Notes: generated from the letters alone by a model not told the origin. Numbered from the stretch's first letter, positions 48,670-57,177 are shown. The stretch is 64,000 bases of DNA from REEB95 sp963762425 (GCA_963762425.1 CAVXKY010000024.1:372001-436000); one strand, 5' to 3'. Made by a program: numbers and translations.

Positions 48670-50640
48670 ATGATGAACGGCAAACCGATTACCGGATCGA
48701 ACACGGATCGAGGCCCTCGCCGCCTCCGGCCGGCGAGGTGCTTCCGTTGCAGTCGGGCAAACAAGAGCCGCCTGGTCAAGTTCCTTGCCGTCGGCAGCGG
48801 CTTCATGGCAATGGCCATCATCCTCGGCACCGTGATGCTGATCCTTCATCTCCGGCAAAGCGCGGTGAAGGAGACCGAGCACGATCTAACCAGACTCGAC
48901 ATCGTCGTGTCCGATCAGACCGAGCGAACGCTGCAAACCGCCGATCTGGTCCTGAAGGATACCCAGAAATACCTCGAAACCAAGGGACCATTCTCTCCCG
49001 CATACCTTCGATAAGACCTTCGGCACGCGAGAGGTGTTCGATTTGTTGGGCAGCGAGGCCGGCGGCGTGATCACAGATCGACACGATCGGGCTGATCATT
49101 CCAAGGGCCGGTGGTCAATTTCACGCGTTTCTGGCCGATCCCGAAGCTCAACGTCTCGAAACGCGATTATTTCGCCAAGTTTCGCAACGACCCGTCGCTG
49201 GAATCGCTAGACTCCGAGCCGTTCGAATACCAGGACAATAAAGTCCCCGTCATTCTGATCGCGCATCGGCTGCGGGCGCCGGACGGCAGTTTCGCGGGCT
49301 TGCTCACCGCTGTCATCCGAGTTGATTATTTCATCAATCTGTACAAGGACATCTATCTCGGCCCCGGCACGGCGATCTCATTGTTCCGGCGCGACGGCTT
49401 GCTGCTCGCCCGCTATCCGGAGGTCAAGCAAATCGGCGAGCAGCTCACCTTTGTCCAGGTCTCATTCATGCAGGTCCTGGAGCACGGCGATGCCGGCGTA
49501 TCCGCGGCACGGGCGTCCTGCAAGGACAGCCGGATTTCGTTGCCACCCGCGCGCTCAAGAATTATCCGCTGGCCGTCAACGTCATCATGAACGACGATGC
49601 CGCCTTCGCCGAATGGCGCAAGGAGCGAACGCGATCGCCGGAGCCGCCACCGTCATGGTCGGCATGCTGCTGTTCCTCACCTTCCTGCTCAGCCGCCACC
49701 TCGCCGCCTACGCCAAATTGGACGAAGCGCGGAGCGAGGCCTTGCGCGCCGCCGAGGGCCGCGCCCGCGCCGAGGCGATGAACCAGGCGAAGTCCCGATT
49801 TCTTGCCAATATGAGCCATGAATTGCGCACCCCCTTGAACGCCATCATCGGCTTCTCGCGAGTTGATCGAAGACCGGATCGCCGGGCCGCTCCACGAACG
49901 TTATCAGGAATACGCCGCCGACATCCGCATGGCCGGCGCGCATCTGTTGGCGATCGTCAACGACATCCTCGACCTCAGCAAGGCCGAGGCCAATGCCCTG
50001 AAGCTCGGCAGCGAGAAGCTCGACGTTGCGGTCATCGTCGCCGAGGTCGATCGCCTGGTGCGCGAGCAGGCGGAACAAGCCCGAATCACGTTCCACATCA
50101 AGCTTCCTCCCGACCTGCCGGCCGCACTGGGCGACCGCACGCGGCTCCGGCAAATCCTGATCAATTTGGTTCGAACGGGCTCAAATTCACGCCCGCCGGC
50201 GGTTCGGTCACGGTCTCGGCGCATGGCAAGAAAGACAAGCTGGTGATCGAGGTGAGCGACACCGGCATCGGCATCGCCGAGAAAGAATCCCTTCCGCGAT
50301 GCGGCCCTTCGAGCAAATCGACAACAGCCTGGCGCGCAAATACGACGGCGCCGGATTGGGCTTGCCGCTGACCAAGCATCTGGTGGAATTGCTCGGCGGC
50401 TCGCTCACCATCAAGAGCCGCGTCAACCAAGGCACCACCGTGGCGGTGGAATTGAACGCGCGGCCTAAGCCCGGGATTCAGTTATTAAGCGGCGGCGCGG
50501 AGTCTCGAACCGGGATTTGGCGGGTTTCCGCAACGCGAAGTAAATCCAGTCCCTGCAGGCAATGGAGCCGGAAGCCCGTTTCCGGGCAGGATCGGCGTTC
50601 TACCGGCCGTTCCGGCATTGGTGAGATGAAAAAAATCTAA
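48670..50640 (+). CDS. Membrane sensor histidine kinase with PDC-type sensor (frameshifted)
   Basis: Assembled across frames: a first transmembrane helix (FLAVGSGFMAMAIILGTVMLILHL), a PDC/dCache-like periplasmic sensor of ~260 residues (DQTERTLQTADLVLKDTQKYLE, VSKRDYFAKFRND, RLRAPDGSFAGLLTAVIRVDYFINLYKDIYLGPGTAISLFRRDG), a second helix (IAGAATVMVGMLLFLTFLLS), HisKA with SHELRTPLNAIIGFS, and HATPase_c with DTGIGIAEKE and YDGAGLGLPLTKHLVELLGG. The catalytic core resembles the kinase at 16.8-18.3 kb. At least five frame changes occur. The last ~50 codons do not look kinase-like, so the true end may be nearer 50480. No response regulator is adjacent. Confidence 0.75.
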
Positions 50641-50825
50641 AGCAAATATTTTGCGGTTTCAACGCAATCACAGGATAAATGTTTGGAACCAAAGCATAAA
50701 TTCGATTATCCATCGGCCGTTTTAACGATCCGAAGCATGGGCCGCGTGGATGGCGGCTCACTGGCCAGCGTAAGATCAACTAGGCAATCGTCATGTAACT
50801 CAAGGATCTCCCGAAGGAGACGATA

Positions 50826-51200
50826 ATGCGCAGGCTTCTGATCCCCGTTCTCGCCGCCGCCGGTTTATCCGTGGCGCTCAACGCGCCCACCGCGCTGGCG
50901 CAGCACCACGAGGAGGGTTGGCACGACAACGACATCCATCATTTCAACGACCATGACATCGGCGTCTGGCGTGGCGGCCGCTGGTTCCATGGTCCTTATG
51001 GCGGCCGCACCGGCTGGTGGTGGATCGTCGGCGGCGTCTATTACTTCTATCCGGCGCCGATCTATCCTTATCCCGACCCGTATGTGCCGCCGATGGCCGC
51101 GCCAACGCCGGCCTATTGGTTCTATTGCAGCAACCCGCCGGGCTATTACCCCTATGTGCCGCAATGCGCGGTGCCGTGGCAGCAAGTGCCGGCGCAATAA
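50826..51200 (+). CDS. Secreted Tyr/Pro/Gly-rich protein
   Basis: A 124-residue exported protein: signal peptide residues 1-25 ending TALA-Q, a His/Asp-rich stretch (HHEEGWHDNDIHHFNDHD), then Gly/Trp- and Tyr/Pro-rich sequence (GGVYYFYPAPIYPYPDPYVPP) and a C-terminal pair of cysteines in YCSNPPGYYPYVPQC. The ending YYPYVPQC is a pattern common in short alphaproteobacterial exported proteins of unknown function. The Shine-Dalgarno GAAGGAGA lies 7 bases before the ATG. The His-rich part may bind metal. Confidence 0.75.
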   Translation: MRRLLIPVLAAAGLSVALNAPTALAQHHEEGWHDNDIHHFNDHDIGVWRGGRWFHGPYGGRTGWWWIVGGVYYFYPAPIYPYPDPYVPPMAAPTPAYWFYCSNPPGYYPYVPQCAVPWQQVPAQ

Positions 51201-51223
51201 CCGCGCCCAGAAAGCAAAAAACA

Positions 51224-51391
51224 ATGGAGCGCACCGATCGCTATCTGGTGCTGCTGCGGCGCGAGTTGGTTCGAACCCAGGCGCGCTTGAAACGCGCCGA
51301 GCGCGAGCGCGACGAATTGGCCGCCGAGAATGTGCGGTTGAACAAGCGGCTTAAGCGACCGCGACGATCGCCCCGCTCCGCGAAGAGGTGA
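51224..51391 (+). CDS. Short coiled-coil protein
   Basis: A 55-residue highly charged helix: LRRELVRTQARLKRAERERDELAAENVRLNKRLKR, with a leucine heptad pattern typical of a coiled coil. It begins 23 bases after the secreted-protein stop and ends inside the 3' end of the convergent Gfo/Idh gene (41-base overlap). The regular heptads support a real gene, but it could be a chance frame. Function is unknown. Confidence 0.4.
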   Translation: MERTDRYLVLLRRELVRTQARLKRAERERDELAAENVRLNKRLKRPRRSPRSAKR

Positions 51392-52343
51392 CGATCGCCT
51401 CGAGCGCGGCGACGGTGGCGATCATTTCTTCATGCGTCATGGGATAGGGCGCCTTTCCCGTGGCCGCGTCGGCAAAGGATTCAAGATTGGCCTTGACCGC
51501 CGGCGCGGGCGGGTAATCGCGCGAAACCGTCTTGCCGCCGCGCAAACATGTCGTCATCACCCAGCCCTTGGGATTTTCCGGGTGGCTCAGATCGCGGATT
51601 TCGATCCAGCCTTTGTTGCCGTAAAGCGTGAACCGTCCGGCAAAGGGCGTCGCCAGGATGGCGTTGAGCAGCAACGCCGCATCGCTTTTGAACGACACCA
51701 GCGCCGCCAGCGTGTCGCCATTGGTGAGCGTGCTGCCCATTTGCCGCGTGCGGCACAATACGCTCTCCGCCGGACCGAACAGGCTGACGGCCAGATCGAG
51801 CAGATGGATGCCGGTATTCGTCATCGGGCCCGCCGGCGCCTCGCTTTGTGACATCCGCCAATTGCCTTCCTGCAAATCGCGGAACTTGTCCTGGCAAAAG
51901 CTCGCCTCGATTTGCAGCAACGTGCCGAGCTCGCCGGATTTGGCCAGGCGCGACAATTCGATCATTGGCGGCTCGAAGCGCCGCTCGTGTCCGACGCCCA
52001 GCATGACCCCGTTTTCCTTGCACAATCCGATGGCTTTCACCGCGTCAGCGCGTTTCAGGGCCAGCGGTTTCTCGCAGAAGACGTGCTTCTTCGCCTGGGC
52101 CACGCGGGCGATCTGCGCCGCATGCAGCGAATGCGGCGTGCATAGGATCACCGCTTGAATTGCATCGTCGCCAAGCACGGCATCGAGCGCCACGGCGTGA
52201 TCGAGCCCGTGTTCCCGCGCCCAAGACGCCGCCGCGGGATCGGGATCGACCGCCTTCACCACCCGGATCTTGGTGCTGTCGCGCAAGGTCGTGACGATGG
52301 TCTTTCCCCACCATCCGATCCCTATCACCGCTGCGTCGAGCAT
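51351..52343 (-). CDS. Gfo/Idh/MocA-family oxidoreductase
   Basis: A 330-residue NAD(P)-dependent oxidoreductase, intact. The Rossmann motif is AAVIGIGWWGKTIVTTL, followed by CTPHSLHAAQIARVAQAKKHVFCEKPLAL (the EKP signature), VMLGVGHERRFEPP, and the catalytic-region NTGIHLLDLAVSLFG. The C-terminal domain is the usual beta sheet. Members oxidise or reduce sugars, inositols or related compounds. GGGGAGG lies 5 bases before the ATG at 52343. It resembles the fragmented oxidoreductase at 34.1-35.1 kb in family only. Confidence 0.88.
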   Translation of the reverse strand: MLDAAVIGIGWWGKTIVTTLRDSTKIRVVKAVDPDPAAASWAREHGLDHAVALDAVLGDDAIQAVILCTPHSLHAAQIARVAQAKKHVFCEKPLALKRADAVKAIGLCKENGVMLGVGHERRFEPPMIELSRLAKSGELGTLLQIEASFCQDKFRDLQEGNWRMSQSEAPAGPMTNTGIHLLDLAVSLFGPAESVLCRTRQMGSTLTNGDTLAALVSFKSDAALLLNAILATPFAGRFTLYGNKGWIEIRDLSHPENPKGWVMTTCLRGGKTVSRDYPPAPAVKANLESFADAATGKAPYPMTHEEMIATVAALEAIVTSSRSGAIVAVA

Positions 52344-52374
52344 CTTGCCTCCCCGTTTTTGCATGACACGCCGT

Positions 52375-52401
52375 CATGGTTAACGTAGCCGCATGGTTAA
52401 C
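52375..52401. repeat. Direct repeat CATGGTTAAC, two copies 17 bases apart
   Basis: Identical 10-base copies occupy 52375-52384 and 52392-52401, upstream of the Gfo/Idh start at 52343. GTTAACCAT, the complement, resembles a CtrA half-site, but the spacing does not fit the TTAA-N7-TTAA arrangement. A dimeric regulator site is possible. Confidence 0.4.
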
Positions 52402-52507
52402 TCTACAATATTGCATTTTAATGATATTTTCGCATTGCGGCACTCATCAGTATTTCCTAACTTGAGAGCCAACAAGAAACTGAAGATCAGGGAAAGTCCG
52501 CGAGAAC

Positions 52508-52819
52508 ATGGCGATAGATCGCCGAATGAATGCCGCCTTCAGCCGGCCCGGATGGGCGTCGGAAGCCGAAACGGATTCCGGTGACCTGCTCATGCGCCAT
52601 CGGCGCTGGCGGATCATGGAAAGCCTGTTGCCCTTTGACAGCACACTCGATCCCCTGCCCGCCTGGGTGCGTACGCCGGAACAATTCGTCGGATGGATGT
52701 CGTGCCGCATCGACACCGCGGGCCTGAAGGCATATTTCCGCGAAATCCAGGCGGTCGCCAAACAGACTTGCGATCTCGAGTTGCTGCGCTTCGCGCGTAA
52801 ATATCTCTCTGACTTTTGA
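52508..52819 (+). CDS. Hypothetical protein, ~100 residues
   Basis: A 103-residue soluble protein with LLMRHRRWRIMESLLPFDSTLDPLPAWVRTPEQFVGWMSCRIDTAGLKAYFREIQAVA. The Trp/Arg-rich helical pattern and clean frame suggest a real gene, but no family is recognised. Its stop codon falls inside the first copy of a 28-base tandem repeat. It is divergent from the Gfo/Idh gene. Confidence 0.45.
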   Translation: MAIDRRMNAAFSRPGWASEAETDSGDLLMRHRRWRIMESLLPFDSTLDPLPAWVRTPEQFVGWMSCRIDTAGLKAYFREIQAVAKQTCDLELLRFARKYLSDF

Positions 52820-52862
52820 CGCCTGCGGCGTCGGGGCTGACTTTTGACGCCTGCGGCGTCGG
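52809..52862. repeat. Tandem repeat of a small hairpin (two 26-base copies)
   Basis: Two perfect 26-base copies beginning CTGACTTTTGACGCC occupy 52809-52834 and 52837-52862, separated by GG. Each copy contains the inverted repeat GACGCC-TGC-GGCGTC. The first copy overlaps the stop codon of the hypothetical gene. Confidence 0.85.
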
Positions 52863-53284
52863 AACCGATTTTCGATGCACCAGCGCGGCGTAAACACTTT
52901 TTTAACCATCCGAGCCTAGTACCTGAATGTACTGGACGAGATCCCGGCCCCCGGGCCGTCCAGCCCCCAACTCAAAAGCCCCGCGCTTCGGCCGGGGCTT
53001 TTTTTTCGTCGGCGGATTTGACAAACCATCGGCTTGCGGCGCGGCGATTTTTGCCATCGCCTTGAAATTCCACATCCTTTATCACTTGGCCCGGCTCTTG
53101 CGAAGACCTTGTCATCAAGACACGGGCCGCCCCCAGAACCTTAAAGTATTCTCGGATGGCGGACGACTTGGCGGCGGTTGCCCTTCATGGACACCGCCGT
53201 TTTTTTGCCGGCATCGCGTTAACCAATTTTCCGTCCGGGCGTGGTATCCATTCCTTATCCATTTCGAACTATTCCTTAATCCGC
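52820..53284. other. Intergenic region with candidate small RNA
   Basis: This 465-base stretch holds the hairpin repeat above, then a segment (about 52895-53006) with a further stem (GGAC/GTCC enclosing CCCGG/CCGGG at about 52933-52961) and a strong terminator, but no open frame that looks like protein. A short non-coding transcript ending at 53006 is possible. From 53007 to 53284 I see nothing definite. Confidence 0.4.
52974..53006 (+). terminator. Strong intrinsic terminator
   Basis: AAAAGCCCCG pairs with CGGGGCTTTT around a GC-TTCG-GC inner loop and runs into eight consecutive T residues (52999-53006). It lies about 150 bases past the nearest plus-strand gene end, so it either ends a long 3' tail or an independent small RNA. 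Confidence 0.9.
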
Positions 53285-54439
53285 ATGACCACGACCCTCG
53301 CCCGCCAAGATAGGGCGCTTTCCGGCACCGGCCCGCGTGTCCGGCCGCGCCATCTGCTCCATGTTCTGCCGAGCTTCGCCGTCGGCGGCATCCAGATGCG
53401 CTTGACGCGCATCATCAACGCGTTCGGTCCGCGTTTCCGCCACACCATCCTGTCGATCGACGGCAAGAAATCCTGCCGCTACGGCATCGAGCGCCAACTC
53501 GGCGTTGCGATATCCTCGGCCCCCGCCGAAGGCGGATTGTGGGCAAGGATTTCATCCAACCGTGCAACCATGACCCAGGCCGCGCCCGATCTACTGCTGA
53601 CCTACAATTGGGGCACGATCGAATGGGCCATGACCGACCGCATTTTCGGGATTTGCCCGCACATCCATTTCGAGGACGGCTTCGGCCCCGAGGAAGCCCA
53701 GGGCCAATTGCGCCGCCGCGCGATACTGCGGCGCTTGGCGCTTAAGCGCGCCATCGCGGTGGTCGTGCCCTCGCATACGCTCGAGACCATCGCCATTTCC
53801 CAGTGGCGATTGCCCCCGGACCAGGTGCGTTACGTGCCGAATGGCATCGATGTCGATGCGTTCGACGTGTCCGCCGCAGGACCGCCGCTCTTCGTGCGCA
53901 GCAGCAATGAGATCGTCATCGGCACGGTGGCGCCGTTGCGCGCCGAGAAGAACCTCGCCCGCCTGATCCGCGCCTTCGCCCAGGTCAAAAGCCAACGCTC
54001 GTTGCGCCTGGTCATCGCCGGCGACGGACCGGAACGCGGGGCGCTCGAGGATCTTGTCCGGCGCATGGGTCTGGCCGAGCGCGTGCTGTTCCTGGGCGCG
54101 GTGCGCGAGCCGGAAAGGGTGCTGGCGCTTTACGATATTTTCGCGCTGTCTTCGGATACCGAGCAGATGCCAATGACGGTGCTGGAAGCGATGGCGGCGG
54201 AACTTCCCGTCGTCGCAACCGACGTCGGCGATATCCGCCAGATGGTCGCGCCCGCCAATCGCGCATTCATCCCGACCAAGACTGCCGAAACTGCGCTGGC
54301 GGCTTCGCTCGGCGCTCTCGCCGATGACGCGCGGCGGCGCAGGGAATTGGGCCGGCTCAACCGCGCCCATGTCCGTGTCACCTTTCCGTTCTCGCGCATG
54401 GCCGCCGCTTATGAACGCATCTTCGCGGGCAAGCCATGA
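53285..54439 (+). CDS. Glycosyltransferase family 4-like protein
   Basis: A 384-residue GT-B fold glycosyltransferase. The N-terminal half begins HLLHVLPSFAVGGIQMRLTRI, the acceptor-side glycine loop. The C-terminal donor half has VRYVPNGIDVDAF, GTVAPLRAEKNLARLIRAFAQ, LVIAGDGPERGALEDLV, and the nucleotide-sugar motif SSDTEQMPMTVLEAMAAELPVVATDVGDI with the E-x7-E glutamates. Enzymes of this kind build exopolysaccharide or lipid-linked sugars. The ATG at 53285 starts MTTTLARQ. Its stop overlaps the FemAB-like ATG (ATGA), so the two are coupled. Confidence 0.87.
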   Translation: MTTTLARQDRALSGTGPRVRPRHLLHVLPSFAVGGIQMRLTRIINAFGPRFRHTILSIDGKKSCRYGIERQLGVAISSAPAEGGLWARISSNRATMTQAAPDLLLTYNWGTIEWAMTDRIFGICPHIHFEDGFGPEEAQGQLRRRAILRRLALKRAIAVVVPSHTLETIAISQWRLPPDQVRYVPNGIDVDAFDVSAAGPPLFVRSSNEIVIGTVAPLRAEKNLARLIRAFAQVKSQRSLRLVIAGDGPERGALEDLVRRMGLAERVLFLGAVREPERVLALYDIFALSSDTEQMPMTVLEAMAAELPVVATDVGDIRQMVAPANRAFIPTKTAETALAASLGALADDARRRRELGRLNRAHVRVTFPFSRMAAAYERIFAGKP

Positions 54440-55554
54440 GCCCCGATACCGCCCAGCCCGAACGCGGCATGGAATGGGCGTTGTCGGGCTATAACGCGCT
54501 GCTTCAGGTTCGCGCCTGCACGCAAAACGACGCGCGTGCCTGGGAAGAATTTGTCGCCCGCCACCCAGGCACCCATTTCTTCCACCGTTTCGGCTGGAAG
54601 CGCGTGGTCGAGCGCAGTCTCGGTCACGCGGCGTTCTATCGCTGCGCCTGGCGCAACGGCCGCCTGACCGGAATCCTGCCGCTGATCCTGGTCAAATCGC
54701 GGCTGTTCGGAACGGCGCTGATCTCGACTGGCTTCGGCACTGCCGGCGGCATCGCCGCCGACGACGCGGATTCCGCCCGCGCGCTCGCCGACGACGCGGT
54801 TCGGCTCGGACATGAGCTGCAGGCCGATTTTGTCGAACTGCGCCAGGAAGTTCCGCCGCAAGGCGGAACTTCGCTCGATCCAGCATCCGGCTGGATCGCA
54901 AAGCCCGAACTCTATTTCGGCTTCCGCCGCGCCTTGCTGCCTTCGGCCGAGGAAAATCTTAACGCCGTGCCGCGCAAGAAGCGGGCCGATTTGCGCAAGG
55001 CGATTGCCAATCCCGCCCTCAGCGTCGACGCCGCCGCCGATATCGATACCTTTTTCGCGATCTACGGCGAAAGCCTGCGCAATCTCGGGACGCCCATCCT
55101 GCCGCGCGGCTTCTATGCCGCCATCGCGGAGGAATTCGGCCGGGAGGTGGAGATCTCGGCGGTTTCCGGTCCCCATGGTCCGGTCGCGGCGCTCATGACC
55201 TTCTTCTTCAAGGATCGGGTTCTACCCTATTACGGCGGCGCCACGCCCGATGCGCGCCCCTTGCATGCCTATGATTTGATGTATTGGCGCCTGATGGAGC
55301 GCGCGCTCGAACGCGGCGCCAAGGTCTATGATTTCGGGCGCAGCAAGCGCGGCACCGGCGCCTTCGACTACAAGACCTATTGGGGATTCGCGCCCGAGCC
55401 CCTGGCCTACCGTTACCGCCTGGTGAAATCCCAGCGCCTGCCCGAGATCAATCCGCTCAATCCCAAATACAGGCTGCAGATCGCGCTGTGGCGGCATTTG
55501 CCGCTGGCGATATCCAACAGGCTTGGGCCGTTCATTGCCCGCCAGCTCGGCTAA
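54436..55554 (+). CDS. FemAB-like acyltransferase, PEP-CTERM/exosortase-associated type
   Basis: A 372-residue GNAT-fold protein of the FemAB group: WEEFVARHPGTHFFHRFGWKRVVERSLG near the start, GILPLILVKSRLFGTALISTGFGTAGG in the first GNAT half, RKKRADLRKA, and the second half GPVAALMTFFFKDRVLPYYGGATPDARPLHAYDLMYWRLMERALERGAKVYDFGRSKRGTGAFDYKTYWGF. This sequence pattern matches the FemAB variant often found with exosortase and exopolysaccharide genes. It probably transfers an amino-acyl or acyl group to a surface polymer. It is coupled to the glycosyltransferase and converges on the epimerase with a 4-base overlap. Confidence 0.82.
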   Translation: MSPDTAQPERGMEWALSGYNALLQVRACTQNDARAWEEFVARHPGTHFFHRFGWKRVVERSLGHAAFYRCAWRNGRLTGILPLILVKSRLFGTALISTGFGTAGGIAADDADSARALADDAVRLGHELQADFVELRQEVPPQGGTSLDPASGWIAKPELYFGFRRALLPSAEENLNAVPRKKRADLRKAIANPALSVDAAADIDTFFAIYGESLRNLGTPILPRGFYAAIAEEFGREVEISAVSGPHGPVAALMTFFFKDRVLPYYGGATPDARPLHAYDLMYWRLMERALERGAKVYDFGRSKRGTGAFDYKTYWGFAPEPLAYRYRLVKSQRLPEINPLNPKYRLQIALWRHLPLAISNRLGPFIARQLG

Positions 55555-56549
55555 AGCACCCCGACCGTCTTCAGCGCATTCAAGGTCAGCCGCAGCCCGG
55601 TTTCGAGATCGGTTTCGGCGATGAAACCCAGCCGCGCGCGGGCGCGTTCCGGGTTTCCGATCGAATGACGCACGTCGCTCGGCCGCGCCGGCTTGAAAGA
55701 AATCTTGGGCTCGACGCCGAGGATGCCGGCGACGATCCCGGCGAGTTCTGAAATCGAAATCCCATGCCCGGTGCAGACGTTGAACACTTCGCTTTCGCGT
55801 GGCAGATGCGCCATGGCTTCGATCAGCGCCGTCACAGCGTCGGTGACATAGACGAAATCGCGCGTCTGCGTGCCGTCGCCGAAAATAGTCACGCCCCGTC
55901 CCTCGGCCAGGTTCCGGCAGAAAGACGGCACCACCCCTGAATAGGGTGAATGCGCGCTTTGGCGCGGACCGAACACATTGAAGAAACGCAAGCCCGCCGC
56001 CGGCACGCCGTGCGCGGATGTCGCGATATGCGCGTGCAACTCGCAGCCCGTCTTGTCGGCGCCGCAGGACGAGACCGGATTGGGCGTCAGGCTCTCATCG
56101 AGGAGCGTCTCGCCCCGATTGCCATAGACCGCCGCCGAAGAAGCGTAGACCACCGGCACGGGCATGTTCGGCCGGGCGCGGCGCGCGGCGTCGAACACAT
56201 TGATGGTGCCGGTCAGGTTGGTTCGGTGCGCTTCAAGCCAACGGCTGTGGCACTCAATCACGGAAGAGATCGCGGCTAGGTGAAAACAACCATCGACGTC
56301 GTGGATGGCGCGGCGCAGCACCATCGGATCGGCGACGTCGCCCTCGATGAATTCAACGCCGCGCGGCAGGTTTTCCATGCGCCCATGAGACAAATCGTCG
56401 AGCACGCGCACCACATGTCCGCGCGCCACCAAGGTCTCGGCCAGATGCGAGCCGATGAATCCGCAACCGCCGGTGATGAGGAAGAGCCGCCGCGCCGCGG
56501 CCGTCTCGGGCCGGTGAAACGCCTCAGGGGCGGAATAGCCGTCGAGCAT
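55551..56549 (-). CDS. NAD-dependent epimerase/dehydratase with altered catalytic tyrosine
   Basis: A 332-residue extended short-chain dehydrogenase similar to UDP-glucose 4-epimerase. The NAD site is TGGCGFIGSHLAETL, followed by VRVLDDLSHGRMENL, HLAAISSV, YASSAAVYGN (catalytic Ser/Thr), then SCGADKTGCELHA, where the YxxxK motif has Cys (residue 162, codon TGC at 56064-56066) in place of Tyr, with Lys 166 kept. RFFNVFGPRQ and GDGTQTRDFVYVTD follow. The gene otherwise looks intact. The role is nucleotide-sugar supply for the adjacent glycosyltransferase cluster, if active. Confidence 0.85.
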   Translation of the reverse strand: MLDGYSAPEAFHRPETAAARRLFLITGGCGFIGSHLAETLVARGHVVRVLDDLSHGRMENLPRGVEFIEGDVADPMVLRRAIHDVDGCFHLAAISSVIECHSRWLEAHRTNLTGTINVFDAARRARPNMPVPVVYASSAAVYGNRGETLLDESLTPNPVSSCGADKTGCELHAHIATSAHGVPAAGLRFFNVFGPRQSAHSPYSGVVPSFCRNLAEGRGVTIFGDGTQTRDFVYVTDAVTALIEAMAHLPRESEVFNVCTGHGISISELAGIVAGILGVEPKISFKPARPSDVRHSIGNPERARARLGFIAETDLETGLRLTLNALKTVGVL

Positions 56550-56620
56550 CCCCTGTCATCCTTCTTGCGGGCTTGATGCCCGCTTTATCGAGTTACGAAA
56601 ACGCTTTACTGGCGATTTGT

Positions 56621-56639
56621 AGCATTTTTGAAAAATGCT
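56621..56639. repeat. 19-base perfect palindrome upstream of the epimerase gene
   Basis: AGCATTTTT-G-AAAAATGCT is perfectly symmetrical around base 56630. It lies 72 bases before the epimerase start and 130 bases after the Flp pilin stop, both on the minus strand. It could be an operator or a weak terminator; no T-tract follows on either strand. Confidence 0.6.
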
Positions 56640-56768
56640 TTCAGTAGCGAGTTTAGGTTAACGGGGAATATTCTGAGACCTGATTAACCATAACGAAGAT
56701 TAAGACGCGCCCATCTCCGTCGCGCGATCGCCGCCGGAAACGGTTATTGGAAAAATGAAGATCAGAAA

Positions 56769-56930
56769 TCAGAAAGAAGTCGCGACGCTGTTGAACAGGT
56801 TTTTGACCGACGTGCCGGTGGCGGTAACCGTCGCCACGATAATCACCATGATCAGGCTGGCGATCAACGCGTATTCGATCGCGGTGGCGCCGTTTTCGCT
56901 GCGCAGCAAGCCAATAAACCGGGAGCGCAT
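56769..56930 (-). CDS. Flp/Fap-type pilin
   Basis: A 53-residue type IVb pilin, frame intact: MRSRFIGLLRSENG, then ATAIEYALIASLIMVIIVATV and TATGTSVKNLFNSVATSF. The glycine before the hydrophobic helix is the prepilin peptidase site, and the Glu in AIEYALIA is the conserved helix Glu. AAGGAG lies 6 bases before the ATG. It is the second Flp-like pilin gene in the window, 33 kb from the first, and no Tad assembly genes are nearby. Confidence 0.88.
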   Translation of the reverse strand: MRSRFIGLLRSENGATAIEYALIASLIMVIIVATVTATGTSVKNLFNSVATSF

Positions 56931-57177
56931 GACAACTCCTTACAAAGGGATTGCCGCGATTTTAGGCGCCGGGAACTAAGCATCCTTTAACGGAATAAAT
57001 TTCTTCAACCTCCCGGCGGTTTGGTTAACGGGCATTCCCCATTGCCGGTGCTCTTCCAGGGCGAGCTGGTTGAGCCCTTGCGCCCGGTATAAGCGGGTTG
57101 GATGCCGAGCTTGGCCCGGCTCAAGCGCTACGACCGCGCCGTCGACGCGCACCAGTGCAGGAGGCCGAAAATAGGAT

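Noticed and set aside
50484..50600. A tRNA-like stretch (TTCGAGAC-type T-loop on the minus strand)
   Set aside because: The T-stem does not pair and no anticodon arm or acceptor stem can be built.
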